From positions 248,001 through 312,000 of the forward strand of contig NZ_QEIH01000001.1 in NCBI RefSeq assembly GCF_003260195.1: a stretch of 64,000 bases of DNA, read 5' to 3'. Below are positions 52,858 to 62,407 of this stretch, piece after piece; within the stretch, counting starts at the first letter, position 1; each line of letters begins with the position of its first letter. Below the pieces are notes generated by a model. It was not told the DNA's origin. It did no database searches and saw only the letters and a program-made list of their open reading frames with translations. The position numbers and the translations under genes are program-made. This DNA comes from Lutibacter citreus. Its GTDB lineage: Bacteria > Bacteroidota > Bacteroidia > Flavobacteriales > Flavobacteriaceae.

Positions 52858-53988
52858 TTGGCAGGAATATATATACATATACCATTTTGTAAACAAGCAT
52901 GTTATTATTGTGATTTTCATTTTTCAACATCATTAAAAAGAAAAGAAGAGGTACTTAATGCTATAAGTAAAGAGCTGAAATTAAGGCAAGAAGAATTAAA
53001 AAATCAAGTAATAGAGACTATTTATTTTGGCGGAGGAACACCTTCTTTACTTACTAAGGGCGATATAGAATCTTTATTTGAAGTTATTTATAATAACTAT
53101 ACGGTAGTTGAAAGTCCCGAAATTACTTTAGAAGCAAACCCAGATGATTTATCATTAGAAAAAATTATAGAATTATCAGAATCTCCAATTAATAGGTTAA
53201 GTATTGGGATTCAATCTTTTTTTAATGATGATCTAAAATTTATGAATCGAGCGCATAATGCTTCAGAAGCTAAAAACTGTTTAAAAGATGCGTTAAAATA
53301 CTTTGAGAATATAACAATTGATTTAATTTATGGCGTACCAAATATGTCAAATAAAAAATGGCTTAATAATTTAAATCAGGCATTTGAGTTAGGGATTCCT
53401 CATATTTCGAGTTATGCACTAACCGTTGAAGAAAAAACAGCATTGCACAGTTTTATAAAAAAAGGAAAAGTTGCACCACTTGATGAAAATTTGGCATTAG
53501 AACATTTTAATATTTTAGTTGAAGAAACTAAAAAAAAGGGTTTTGTTCAATATGAAGTTTCGAATTTTGGAAAATCTAATTTCTTTTCAAAACATAATAC
53601 TTCCTATTGGTTAGGAGAAAATTATTTAGGAATTGGCCCATCTGCACATTCATATAATGGTGTTGAAAGATCTTGGAATATTTCTAATAATGCCAAGTAT
53701 GTTATGTCTTTAAATGAAAATAAACTACCACTGAAAGTTGAAATATTATCAATAGAAGATAAGTTTAATGAAACGGTGATGACCGGTTTAAGAACTGTTT
53801 GGGGGGTTAATTTGAATAAAATTAAATTGAATTTCGGGGACATTATGTTGAACCAGTTTATAAAAAATATACAACCATTTCTTAAAAGAGAATTGTTAAT
53901 TTTTAATGAGAAAAAGCAAACGGTAACAACTTCTCAGAAAGGAAAATTTTTAGCAGATGGTATAGCTTCAGATTTATTTATTATCTAA
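52858..53988 (+). CDS. hemW: HemW, radical-SAM haem chaperone-like protein
   Basis: HemW binds haem and is related to the oxygen-independent coproporphyrinogen oxidase HemN; it probably delivers haem. From the TTG at 52858 the product is 376 residues and begins MAGIYIHIPFCKQACYYCDF, with the CxxxCxxC cluster motif and an aromatic Cys-Asp-Phe ending typical of HemW. YFGGGTPSLL (SAM-binding GGGTP), RLSIGIQSF and IDLIYGVPNM follow. The extra cysteine of true HemN is absent. An upstream frame opening at 52771 overlaps ruvC and adds residues lacking similarity. Confidence 0.93.
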   Translation: MAGIYIHIPFCKQACYYCDFHFSTSLKRKEEVLNAISKELKLRQEELKNQVIETIYFGGGTPSLLTKGDIESLFEVIYNNYTVVESPEITLEANPDDLSLEKIIELSESPINRLSIGIQSFFNDDLKFMNRAHNASEAKNCLKDALKYFENITIDLIYGVPNMSNKKWLNNLNQAFELGIPHISSYALTVEEKTALHSFIKKGKVAPLDENLALEHFNILVEETKKKGFVQYEVSNFGKSNFFSKHNTSYWLGENYLGIGPSAHSYNGVERSWNISNNAKYVMSLNENKLPLKVEILSIEDKFNETVMTGLRTVWGVNLNKIKLNFGDIMLNQFIKNIQPFLKRELLIFNEKKQTVTTSQKGKFLADGIASDLFII

Positions 53989-54020
53989 ACTATGCTTATA
54001 TTTGAGTTATAACTTTAATT

Positions 54021-54638
54021 ATGGAATTATTTTTAGGAATTATATTTGGTGTCATTATTTCTTATTGGGGAATGAGTTTTTTTAATAAGAAAAAAGGAGT
54101 TCAGCAAACAGAAAGACAATCCGTTGTATTAATTGAAAAAATAAAAAGTGTTTGTAAATTAATTTCAGTTGAAGGTGATTTTGCTGAAATTTATCATTAT
54201 GAAAACACTAAAAATCGTTTTTTAAATTTAATAACAAGTAAAAAGAAAGCAATCTTGTTAATTAATGCAAAGGCTCATATAGGATATGATTTATCTCAAA
54301 TTCAATTAGAATCTGATACAAATAAAAAAGAAATTATTCTTACTCATTTTCCAGAACCGAAAGTTTTAACTATTGAAACTGAAGTTAAGTATTACGATAA
54401 AGTAGATGGTTTTTTTAATAAGTTCGATGCCTCAGATTTAACAGGATTAAATAAAGAAGCCAAGACTTTTATAATTGATAAAATTCCTGAAAGTGGATTA
54501 ATAGAAGCTGCAAAAAAAGAAGCATTGGACACAATTTTAATGATTGAACAACTGTTAGAAACTTCAGGTTGGAGATTAAACTATTCACAATTAGTATTGC
54601 CAACTTCAAAAGATAAACAAATTAAAGATAAAGAGTAG
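54021..54638 (+). CDS. DUF4230 membrane-anchored protein
   Basis: A 205-residue protein with one N-terminal membrane segment (about residues 2-20) and a C-terminal DUF4230 domain (VCKLISVEGDFAEIYHYEN, AKAHIGYDLSQIQLE, LTHFPEPKVLTIETEVKYYD). The domain occurs in many bacteria with no known function. The soluble part probably faces the periplasm, as the N-terminus is short and the flank FNKKKG after the helix is basic, which could also argue for a cytoplasmic domain; orientation is uncertain. Confidence 0.85.
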   Translation: MELFLGIIFGVIISYWGMSFFNKKKGVQQTERQSVVLIEKIKSVCKLISVEGDFAEIYHYENTKNRFLNLITSKKKAILLINAKAHIGYDLSQIQLESDTNKKEIILTHFPEPKVLTIETEVKYYDKVDGFFNKFDASDLTGLNKEAKTFIIDKIPESGLIEAAKKEALDTILMIEQLLETSGWRLNYSQLVLPTSKDKQIKDKE

Positions 54639-54749
54639 TTGAATTTTATTGCTATTAAAAATCATTTATTTGAATCACAAATATTAAATAATCACTAATT
54701 ATTTTAAGTATATGGTTTTTTTATAATCCATATAATTTATTTTTGCCTT

Positions 54750-57700
54750 ATGAAAATTAAAAATGGATATAGAAATTTCTTTTTTATTATTTGTACAATA
54801 ATATTTCTTTTATTAAATCAATCTTCTTATGCTCAAAATTCTATAAGAGTAGAACATTTGTTAACGGAAGATGGTCTGTCTCAGAATGATTTAAATAGTA
54901 TATACCAAGATAAAAAAGGTTTTATGTGGTTTGGAACCCATGATGGACTTAATAAATATAATGGCTATGAGTTTGAGGTGTTTAAGCCAAATTCAAATGA
55001 TTCATTAAGTATAAATAGTAATTTAATTTTTGAAGTAATTGGTGATAAAGATGATAATCTGTGGATTGCGACTACAGGAAGCGGGTTAGATTTTTATAAT
55101 AGATCAACAAATAAATTCACCCATTTTGTCCATGATGATAACGATAAAAATAGCCTTAATAACAATCATGTAAATTCAATTTTTTTAGATTCAAAAAATA
55201 GACTTTGGGTATCATCTCTAAAGGGAATTGATATGCTTGATTTAAATGAGGAGACGGATAAACCTAAATTTAACCATATACAATTCTCAGAAGATTATCC
55301 ATTTGCATCAAAAAGAATTTCAATAACTTCCTTTTTTGAGGATAAAGATGGCCAATTGTGGGTTTGTGAAACAAATGGTATTGGGAGGCTTGTAAGAGAT
55401 CATAAAGAAGGTTTTATTTATGAAAATGTAAATGCTTATTTTGGGTTTTACTCTCAGAATATAGCTGTTAGGTGCATTGGGGAAGATATTTATGGAAAAC
55501 TACTTTTAGGAACAACTGGAGGATTATTTATTGTTCATCAAAATAATGGTACAGTAAATAAAGAAATTATAAAAAGTGGTGTTTTTAATAAACTAGAAAC
55601 CTTTAAAAATCAAATTTGGACAGGTACTTTAGATGGGCTAATACATTTAGAAACAAATGAAATTACAGGTAAAATAGAAGAAATAGATCATTTTAAGTTT
55701 GATCCTAATAATCCGAAATTCAGCTTGTCTAAAAGTAGTGTTAAGTCTTTGTTTATTGATAAAACGGGTATAATTTGGGTAGGTGCAAATGGAGGAGGAG
55801 TAAGTAAAATTGATCCAAATAGAAAAAGATTTAGATTTTTTAGTAAAACAATAAACCCAAATAGCTTAAGTGTAGCGAATGTAAAATCTGTATTTGAAGA
55901 TAGTAATGGAACCTTGTGGTTTGGGACAGAAGAAGGAGGTTTAAATGCTGTAACTAAAGAAGAGAATGATGGAACTTATTCTTCTTTTAAAAAATATACA
56001 GATGAAAGGTTATCTATAAGTCCAATTGAGATTATTGAAGTTCAAGAAGGTGAAAGAAAGAAATTATATTTTGGTGTTGCGAACTCTAGTGGTTTATTTT
56101 CTTTAGATATAACAGATAAAAAACTAAACAAAAAAACTAATTTTAAGATTAATACTGAGATAAGTAAAAGTCTTTTTTCAATTTTACAAGATAAAAATTC
56201 TAATTTTTGGTTTGGAACATATAATGGAGGGCTTTATAGATGGTTAAAAAGTGGAGATAATGAATATAAAAAGGATATATTATTTAACAACCCTAATGAT
56301 TCAAAAAGTATTTCAAATAATATAATTAGAGATATTTTTCAAGATAGAAAAGGGGATATTTGGTTTGCAACTGCAAATGGCTTGTGTTATTTAACAAAAG
56401 AAGAATCAATTAAAAAAAATCCAAAATTCAAAATTTATAAAAACATTAAAGGAGATGAAAATAGCCTTAGTCACAATTATATATTAAGTGTTTTTGAAAG
56501 TTCAAAAGGAGATATTTGGATAGGAACATTTGGGGGAGGTTTAAATAAATTTATTCCATCTAAAAACGGTGAAAATGGTAGTTTTAAAGTTTATTCTAAA
56601 AAAGATGGTCTACCAAACGATGTTATTAAAGGAATCTTGGAAGACGACAACAATAATCTATGGCTTTCAACCAATGGCGGGCTTTCAAAGTTTAATATAA
56701 CCAATGAAGAGTTTAAAAATTATGATGTTAATGATGGCCTTCAAAGTAATGAATTTAGCGAGCTTGTATGTTTAAAGAGGGATAATGGTGAAATGATTTT
56801 TGGTGGTGTAAATGGGTTTAATGTTTTTTCTCCTGAAAGTATAGAAGATAATAAGGAAATGCCTGAAACTGTTATTACAAATTTACTTGTTTTTAATAAA
56901 AAAGTAAATGTTGGAGAAGAGCTTGAAGGAAGAGTTCTTTTAGAAAAACCAATTGATATTACAAAAGAAGTTGATTTTAAATATACGGAAAATAGTTTCT
57001 CTTTTGAATTTGCAGCACTGCACTATTCTGCACCAGCTAAAAATCATTATGCTTATAAACTAGAAGGGTTTAATGAAGATTGGATATATACAACCTCTAA
57101 TAAAAGATATGCAACCTATACAAACTTAGAGCCGGGTAAATATACGTTTAAAGTGAAAGCCTCAAATAATGATGGCTTTTGGGATGAGACTCCAGTTGAA
57201 TTAGAGGTAAATATAATACCACCGTTTTGGAGTACAGATTTTGCTAATTTTATATATATACTTTTATTTTTTGGAGGCTTAATATTGTTTAGAAGATTTA
57301 CCATTATTAGATCTACAAAAAAGCATGATTTAGAATTAGAGCATTTAGAAAAAGAAAATTACGAGGAGGTTCAACGATTAAAACTAGAGTTTTTTACTAA
57401 TATTTCTCACGAGTTTAGAACTCCACTAACTTTAATAAAAGGCCCTTTAGACTATCTAAAAAAATTAGATGACCAAACTATTTCAAAAGATGTAAGAGAA
57501 CAGCATGAATTAATGTCTAAAAATACAAATTATCTATTGAGACTTGTAAATCAATTATTAGATTTCAGAAAAATGGATAAAGGAATTATGGAGTTGAAAA
57601 TTGGAAATAGTGATATTGTAAAATTTATTAATGTTGTTGGTGAGCCATTTCAGTTTTTAAGCCATAAGAAGAATATTGATTTTCAAATTAATGCTACAAA

Positions 57701-59030
57701 AGAATCTATTAAAGCATGGTTTGATCCAGATGCGGTTGAAAAAATTGCAAATAATTTACTTTCAAATGCGTTTAAATTCACTCCAAAAGGAGGGAGTATT
57801 AGTGTTGAGATATGTGAAGGAAAAGATTTTATTCATCCTAAAGGAAAAGAAACAAATATTGATGGTAATAATTATATTGTTATTCAAGTTAAAGATTCTG
57901 GGCCGGGGATACCAAAGCATAGAATTAACATAATTTTTGAAAGATTTTATGTAGATAGAGATTTTAGAAAGATTAATTCAGAAGGCTCTGGTATTGGATT
58001 GAATTTCACAAAAAAATTGGTAGAGTTGCATAACGGAGTTATTGATGTTGTTAGTGATGAAGGTTTGGGAACTAACTTTATTGTTTGGATACCAAGAGAA
58101 AAAAGAGCCTATGAAAGTAAAAAAGGAGTAAGTTTTTCTACTGAAGAAGAAAGTAAAACATTTATAACTGATACAAATGCTCAAACTCATATAACTGGTG
58201 TTTTAGATGATATTGTTGATGAAAACATTATAAAGAAAAGATCAAAATTACCAGTAGTTTTAGTTGTTGATGATAATGCAGATATTAGATCTTTTGTGAA
58301 AAAAGGATTAAAAGATAAGTTTGATATTTATGAAGCGGAAAATGGTTTGCGCGCTTTTGAATTAGCAAATAAATTAATGCCAAATGTAATTGTTACTGAT
58401 ATTTTAATGCCAGTAATGGATGGAATAGAGTTTTGTGATAAAATTAAAACAACGCAAGAAACAAGTCATATTCCAGTAATTATGCTCACAGCAAAAACTT
58501 CTGAAGAATGGGAGATTGAAGGTTTAAAAACAGGAGCTGATGCTTATATAAGAAAACCATTTGATATGGAGGTTGTTGAGCTTAAGATTAAAAATATATT
58601 AAAACATCGTGAAGAGTTACGTAAAAGATTTAATAGGGAAATAACCTTGCAACCAAATGAAGTAACCGTTACTTCTACTGATGAGAAATTTTTACAAGAA
58701 TCAATTGAAATTGTTGAAAAACACATGATGGATAGTGATTTTAGTGTAGAGATTTTAGTAAAAGAAATGGCTTTAAGCCGAAGTACTTTTTACTTAAAAA
58801 TTAAAGAATTAACGGGATTGTCTACGGGAGAATTTATTAGAAATATAAGATTAAAACGAGCAATGCAGTTACTAGAGAAAAGTAACTTATCTGTTAAAGA
58901 GATAATGTTTATGACAGGATTTAACACCGCATCTTATTTTTCTAAATGTTTTAAAAAACAATTTGGTGTAATTCCAAGTAAATACGTTAGTCAATTTAAA
59001 AAAACAAATGAAAAGGATTCAGATGAATAA
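54750..59030 (+). CDS. hybrid two-component system regulator (HTCS), sensor to AraC output in one protein
   Basis: A 1,426-residue one-protein signalling system. Signal peptide residues 1-29; a two-component-regulator beta-propeller of repeated blade motifs (DKKGFMWFGTHDGLNKYNG, GTLWFGTEEGGLN, GDIWIGTFGGGLNKF) to about residue 740; a Y_Y_Y domain near 755-825; a membrane helix near 830-848; histidine kinase with NISHEFRTPLTL (His 887) and ATPase motifs; receiver domain with VTDILMPVMDG (Asp 1217); and a C-terminal AraC helix-turn-helix. HTCS proteins sense glycan fragments in Bacteroidota. No SusC/SusD or glycosidase genes lie nearby, so its target is not evident. Confidence 0.95.
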   Translation: MKIKNGYRNFFFIICTIIFLLLNQSSYAQNSIRVEHLLTEDGLSQNDLNSIYQDKKGFMWFGTHDGLNKYNGYEFEVFKPNSNDSLSINSNLIFEVIGDKDDNLWIATTGSGLDFYNRSTNKFTHFVHDDNDKNSLNNNHVNSIFLDSKNRLWVSSLKGIDMLDLNEETDKPKFNHIQFSEDYPFASKRISITSFFEDKDGQLWVCETNGIGRLVRDHKEGFIYENVNAYFGFYSQNIAVRCIGEDIYGKLLLGTTGGLFIVHQNNGTVNKEIIKSGVFNKLETFKNQIWTGTLDGLIHLETNEITGKIEEIDHFKFDPNNPKFSLSKSSVKSLFIDKTGIIWVGANGGGVSKIDPNRKRFRFFSKTINPNSLSVANVKSVFEDSNGTLWFGTEEGGLNAVTKEENDGTYSSFKKYTDERLSISPIEIIEVQEGERKKLYFGVANSSGLFSLDITDKKLNKKTNFKINTEISKSLFSILQDKNSNFWFGTYNGGLYRWLKSGDNEYKKDILFNNPNDSKSISNNIIRDIFQDRKGDIWFATANGLCYLTKEESIKKNPKFKIYKNIKGDENSLSHNYILSVFESSKGDIWIGTFGGGLNKFIPSKNGENGSFKVYSKKDGLPNDVIKGILEDDNNNLWLSTNGGLSKFNITNEEFKNYDVNDGLQSNEFSELVCLKRDNGEMIFGGVNGFNVFSPESIEDNKEMPETVITNLLVFNKKVNVGEELEGRVLLEKPIDITKEVDFKYTENSFSFEFAALHYSAPAKNHYAYKLEGFNEDWIYTTSNKRYATYTNLEPGKYTFKVKASNNDGFWDETPVELEVNIIPPFWSTDFANFIYILLFFGGLILFRRFTIIRSTKKHDLELEHLEKENYEEVQRLKLEFFTNISHEFRTPLTLIKGPLDYLKKLDDQTISKDVREQHELMSKNTNYLLRLVNQLLDFRKMDKGIMELKIGNSDIVKFINVVGEPFQFLSHKKNIDFQINATKESIKAWFDPDAVEKIANNLLSNAFKFTPKGGSISVEICEGKDFIHPKGKETNIDGNNYIVIQVKDSGPGIPKHRINIIFERFYVDRDFRKINSEGSGIGLNFTKKLVELHNGVIDVVSDEGLGTNFIVWIPREKRAYESKKGVSFSTEEESKTFITDTNAQTHITGVLDDIVDENIIKKRSKLPVVLVVDDNADIRSFVKKGLKDKFDIYEAENGLRAFELANKLMPNVIVTDILMPVMDGIEFCDKIKTTQETSHIPVIMLTAKTSEEWEIEGLKTGADAYIRKPFDMEVVELKIKNILKHREELRKRFNREITLQPNEVTVTSTDEKFLQESIEIVEKHMMDSDFSVEILVKEMALSRSTFYLKIKELTGLSTGEFIRNIRLKRAMQLLEKSNLSVKEIMFMTGFNTASYFSKCFKKQFGVIPSKYVSQFKKTNEKDSDE

Positions 59031-59053
59031 TTAAAGATTTTAATTCATAAAAC

Positions 59054-59091
59054 AAAAAAGGGCGCTTGTAAATTTACAAGCGCCCTTTTTT
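59054..59091. terminator. bidirectional terminator after the HTCS gene
   Basis: GGGCGCTTGTAAA and TTTACAAGCGCCC form a perfect stem between an A-run and a T-run. Confidence 0.95.
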
Positions 59092-59106
59092 GTTTTATTG
59101 TGCTAA

Positions 59107-59871
59107 TTATTTTTTTTGTTTAAAAGCTATAATTTTATAGATACGAGCATTTCGTTCACCAACATAATTTTTTTGCCAGTCTTTAAAGAATCCATCAGGA
59201 AAATCATAATCATAAAAATCATTTGGTCCTAAAGCATCTCTAAAATTAGAGAAATATTCGTGAGATTCAGTTTTGTATTTAAAGCCGTCTGATTTTGGTG
59301 TTAAGATTAATGAATTACCCCAACCTTTTATAGTTGTTTTTTCTTTTTTCATTGCTTCCTCAAAAAACGGTTTCACTTTTTGAGCTTCAAAATTTAAGTG
59401 CCACCACATATCCGTCATATTATGATAGTTTATACGAACATATTTAATATCTTTTTCAAGATCTATATTTGGGCTAAATATATCATTCCCTAAATCTCTT
59501 AAATAAATTATGTCTGTATTTATAAAAAGATCTTCCATCATCATATCTTTAAACTTTTCATTAGGAAATAATTCTTTAATACTTTCCCAATCTACGGGTC
59601 TATCAATATCATTAAATTGAGTGATTAATAAAATATTTGGTTCATCACGTAGGTTTTCACCTCCAACTCTTTCAAGTACTGCCCAAAATTTTAAATATCC
59701 TTTGTCAATTTCACTTTGTGAAAATGCGCTCCAATAAGTAACTTCATTGTTTAAATATTCAGCCAAGTTTTCTGGAGCTACTTTTCTATAACGATGTGAG
59801 GTTACATCCTGTGCTGAAATGAATGAACAACTTAGTAATAATGCTAATAAAACAAGGAAATTTTTTCTCAT
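59107..59871 (-). CDS. secreted protein of unknown function
   Basis: A 254-residue protein with a Sec signal peptide (residues 1-20, LLALLLSCSFISAQD). The mature region is rich in Trp, Asp, Glu and aromatic residues (NYHNMTDMWWHLNFEAQ near residues 150-166, KGWGNSLILTP), suggesting a compact alpha/beta fold. I do not recognise a family. No lipobox is usable and no C-terminal T9SS sorting signal is seen. It is convergent with the HTCS gene and shares its terminator; a link is not implied. Confidence 0.75.
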   Translation of the reverse strand: MRKNFLVLLALLLSCSFISAQDVTSHRYRKVAPENLAEYLNNEVTYWSAFSQSEIDKGYLKFWAVLERVGGENLRDEPNILLITQFNDIDRPVDWESIKELFPNEKFKDMMMEDLFINTDIIYLRDLGNDIFSPNIDLEKDIKYVRINYHNMTDMWWHLNFEAQKVKPFFEEAMKKEKTTIKGWGNSLILTPKSDGFKYKTESHEYFSNFRDALGPNDFYDYDFPDGFFKDWQKNYVGERNARIYKIIAFKQKK

Positions 59872-60023
59872 AATAATAAAAATTAAGATTAGTAAAATAT
59901 ACCTCTATAATTAGGATGTCTTACTGATTATAGAAGAATATCTAATTTTTTACATCGTTTTTTTATAAGAACTATTAAAAAACCAAGTAAATTTATTTAG
60001 CTTTTAGGCTTACTAAATATAAC

Positions 60024-60070
60024 AAAAAAAAATGAATACTTAATTATAATAATTAGATATTCATTTTTTT
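60024..60070. terminator. probable bidirectional terminator left of the phnA gene
   Basis: AATGAATA (60031-60038) and TATTCATT (60058-60065) form a stem with A-run before and T-run after; it can end the leftward phnA transcript. Confidence 0.6.
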
Positions 60071-60104
60071 TAAATAAAAAACGTAAGCCAAGCGGCAAGT
60101 TTTA

Positions 60105-60683
60105 TTATAGTTTTTTAACGTAATCAGTAATAATTACAATTTGTGTAGGACCAACTTTACCTTCAATATATTTTTCGTTTTCAGGATCCAAAGAAATTCT
60201 TCTAACAGCAGTTCCTTGTTTTGCAACCATACTAGATCCTTTTACCTTTAAATCTTTAATTAACACAACAGAATCACCGGCTTGTAAAATAACTCCGTTA
60301 ACATCTCTATGAATTACTTTATGCTCATCTTCAAGACCTTCACCTGTAGCTTTTGCCCATTTTAAACTTTCATCATCTAAATACATCATATCCAATAAGT
60401 CTTGTGGCCAACCTTCTGCACGTAAACGTGTTAGCATTCTCCAAGCAACCACCTGAACAGCAGGAACTTCACTCCACATACTATCGTTTAAACAACGCCA
60501 ATGATTTACATTAACATTATCAGGGTTTTCAATTTGATCAATACAAGTACCGCAAGCCAAAATACTATCATCCACAGTTCCAACTGGCATTGGAGGCAAT
60601 TTATATATACTTAAATTTTCTTCCGAAGCACACAATTCACATTTAGACCCACTACGATCTTGTAATTTATTTAAAATACTCAT
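60105..60683 (-). CDS. PhnA/YjdM-family zinc-ribbon protein
   Basis: A 192-residue protein. The N-terminal zinc ribbon has two Cys pairs, CELCASEENL (near residues 15-24) and ILACGTCIDQI (near 41-51). The C-terminal PhnA domain reads HRDVNGVILQAGDSVVLIKDLKVKGSSMVAKQGT and IEGKVGPTQIVI, typical of YjdM. Despite the name, the family is not the phosphonoacetate hydrolase, and its role is unknown. Flavobacterial members have a longer N-terminus like this one. Single gene. Confidence 0.9.
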   Translation of the reverse strand: MSILNKLQDRSGSKCELCASEENLSIYKLPPMPVGTVDDSILACGTCIDQIENPDNVNVNHWRCLNDSMWSEVPAVQVVAWRMLTRLRAEGWPQDLLDMMYLDDESLKWAKATGEGLEDEHKVIHRDVNGVILQAGDSVVLIKDLKVKGSSMVAKQGTAVRRISLDPENEKYIEGKVGPTQIVIITDYVKKL

Positions 60684-60762
60684 TTTTTAGTTTTTTTATA
60701 AGGCGCAAAAATACACATATTAAACAGTTATCACAACCTCTTATTTTTTTTCTATAAATTTT

Positions 60763-60838
60763 GGGCGTTCCCTTCGGTCGGGCTATGCGCTACAAGTCCT
60801 CGCAAATGCTGTGGGCTTTCCACTGCTATCCCTAACGC
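60763..60838. repeat. GC-rich 76-base element in an AT-rich gap
   Basis: This stretch, running from GGGCGTTCCCTTCGGTCGGG to CTATCCCTAACGC, is over 55% G+C against about 30% around it and encodes nothing. Similar GC-rich segments recur between genes in many Bacteroidota genomes as I recall, so I read it as a dispersed repeat. No second copy is in this window. Confidence 0.55.
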
Positions 60839-60948
60839 AATAATTACTTTCAAATTAAGTTTAAATTAGCACTAATTATTGTTTTAATACTTACTAAATA
60901 TAATATCAATACACATTTTACGTTATTTGTATAACAAACTACTATGTT

Positions 60949-62052
60949 ATGCTTAAACAATTTTTTTGGATGTGCTCCGGAGCAGATACCGATATTTTAA
61001 AAAACAGCTCAAAAGCTGAACAAACTAAATTTGCAGGTATAGGTGGAACCGTATTTTTTACTGCATTAATGGCTTTTATTGCCGTAAGTTATGCTTTATA
61101 TACAATTTTTGATAATTATTACACAGCCATAATATTTGGACTAGTTTGGGGTTTACTAATTTTTAATTTAGACCGATTTATTGTTTCAACAATTAAAAAA
61201 CAAGACAATAAATGGAAAGAAGTTTTACAAGCAACACCCCGTATTATTTTAGCAATTATAATTGCAGTGGTTATTTCTAAACCTTTAGAAATGAAAATTT
61301 TTGAAAAGGAAATTAATCAAGTTTTGTTAACTCAAAAAAACGATTTAACCTTAGCTAATAAAGCACAAATAGCAGATCAATTTACTCCAGAAATCACAAC
61401 TATTCAAACAGAAATTGAGCAATTAAAACAAGAAATAGCTACAAAAGAATCTGAAACCAACGCTTTATATAACACTTATATTACTGAAGCAGAAGGAACT
61501 GCCGGAACAAAACTACTTGGCAAAGGACCTGTTTATAAAGAAAAACGCGACAAACACGATGCTGCTTTAGCTGAATTACAACAACTTAAAACGGATAATA
61601 AATTAAAAATTACTGAAAAAGAAAGTCAAATTTTAGTATTAACAAATCAACAAAAAGAACAAGAAACAACTACACAACCAATTATTGATGGTTTTGACGG
61701 ATTAATGGCTCGCATAAATGCTTTAAATGAACTTCCTTGGTTACCTTCATTTTTTATATTTCTATTATTTTTAGCAATTGAAACTTCACCAATTTTTTCA
61801 AAATTAATTGCTCCAAAAGGTGAATACGATTATAAATTACAAGATATAGAAAATGCAACAAAAACTTGGGTAACTCAAAAGGAAAACCAAAGAGCCAATG
61901 TTTTAAAAACTGATACTGCTTTAAATGAAGCTATTTATAATGAGTTAGCCGAAGAAGAAGAGTTATACAATTACAAAAAACAAAAAGCACGTGAAATTTT
62001 ACAATTTCAAGCAGATGCTTTTCATAAAAGCCAACAGAAAATTGTTGGGTGA
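60949..62052 (+). CDS. DUF4407 membrane protein with central coiled coil
   Basis: A 367-residue protein matching DUF4407. Three N-terminal membrane segments (about residues 30-50, 57-76 and 91-110) precede a charged coiled coil (about 125-240, rich in Gln, Glu and Lys), a fourth membrane segment (about 256-274, LPSFFIFLLFLAIETSPIF), and a charged C-terminal tail (280-360). FNLDRFIVSTIKK near 72-84 is a conserved family block. The family is common in Bacteroidota and some others; function unknown. It stands alone, convergent with the LRR gene. Confidence 0.88.
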   Translation: MLKQFFWMCSGADTDILKNSSKAEQTKFAGIGGTVFFTALMAFIAVSYALYTIFDNYYTAIIFGLVWGLLIFNLDRFIVSTIKKQDNKWKEVLQATPRIILAIIIAVVISKPLEMKIFEKEINQVLLTQKNDLTLANKAQIADQFTPEITTIQTEIEQLKQEIATKESETNALYNTYITEAEGTAGTKLLGKGPVYKEKRDKHDAALAELQQLKTDNKLKITEKESQILVLTNQQKEQETTTQPIIDGFDGLMARINALNELPWLPSFFIFLLFLAIETSPIFSKLIAPKGEYDYKLQDIENATKTWVTQKENQRANVLKTDTALNEAIYNELAEEEELYNYKKQKAREILQFQADAFHKSQQKIVG

Positions 62053-62407
62053 AATAAAAAACAATTGTTTTATTAAATAACTATTGTCATTCCTGCGAAA
62101 GCAGGTTTCCCTTTATCACTACTCAAAACGTGTTATGGATTCCTGTTTTAACAGGAATTACAACTTAACCCTTTCATTATGAATACAATGAAACGAAAAG
62201 GTGAATCTTTAAACTCACTATTACGTGAGATGCTTCACTATCGTTCAGCATGACAAAAAAATTACTGTCATTCCAGTGAAGGCAGGAACCCGAAACCAAC
62301 TTTTGTAATAGATACCCCCGCCTATACATATTTTTACAATAAAAAGAAGCTTCCATTTCTGGAAGCTTCTTTTTATTAATACTATATTGTTTAATTTTCT
62401 ATTTCAA
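62053..62407. repeat. 355-base gap filled with short palindromic repeats
   Basis: No gene. It holds a CCTGC-GAAA-GCAGG hairpin (62092-62105), ATTCCTGTT/AACAGGAAT (62139-62158), a segment ending GTTCAGCATGAC (about 62203-62254) and a TGTCATTCCAGTGAAGGCAGG unit split around 62267-62287. These resemble the TCATTCCTGCG-type and GATGCTTCAC-TTCAGCATGAC-type repeats scattered in flavobacterial genomes. The right end is a terminator (62341-62375). Confidence 0.65.
62341..62375. terminator. bidirectional terminator between DUF4407 and LRR genes
   Basis: AAAAAGAAGCTTCC and GGAAGCTTCTTTTT form a perfect 14-bp stem around ATTTCT. Confidence 0.92.

Noticed and set aside
54750-59871. A polysaccharide-utilisation locus around the HTCS gene
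   Set aside because: No SusC, SusD, glycoside hydrolase or sulfatase gene is present on either side.
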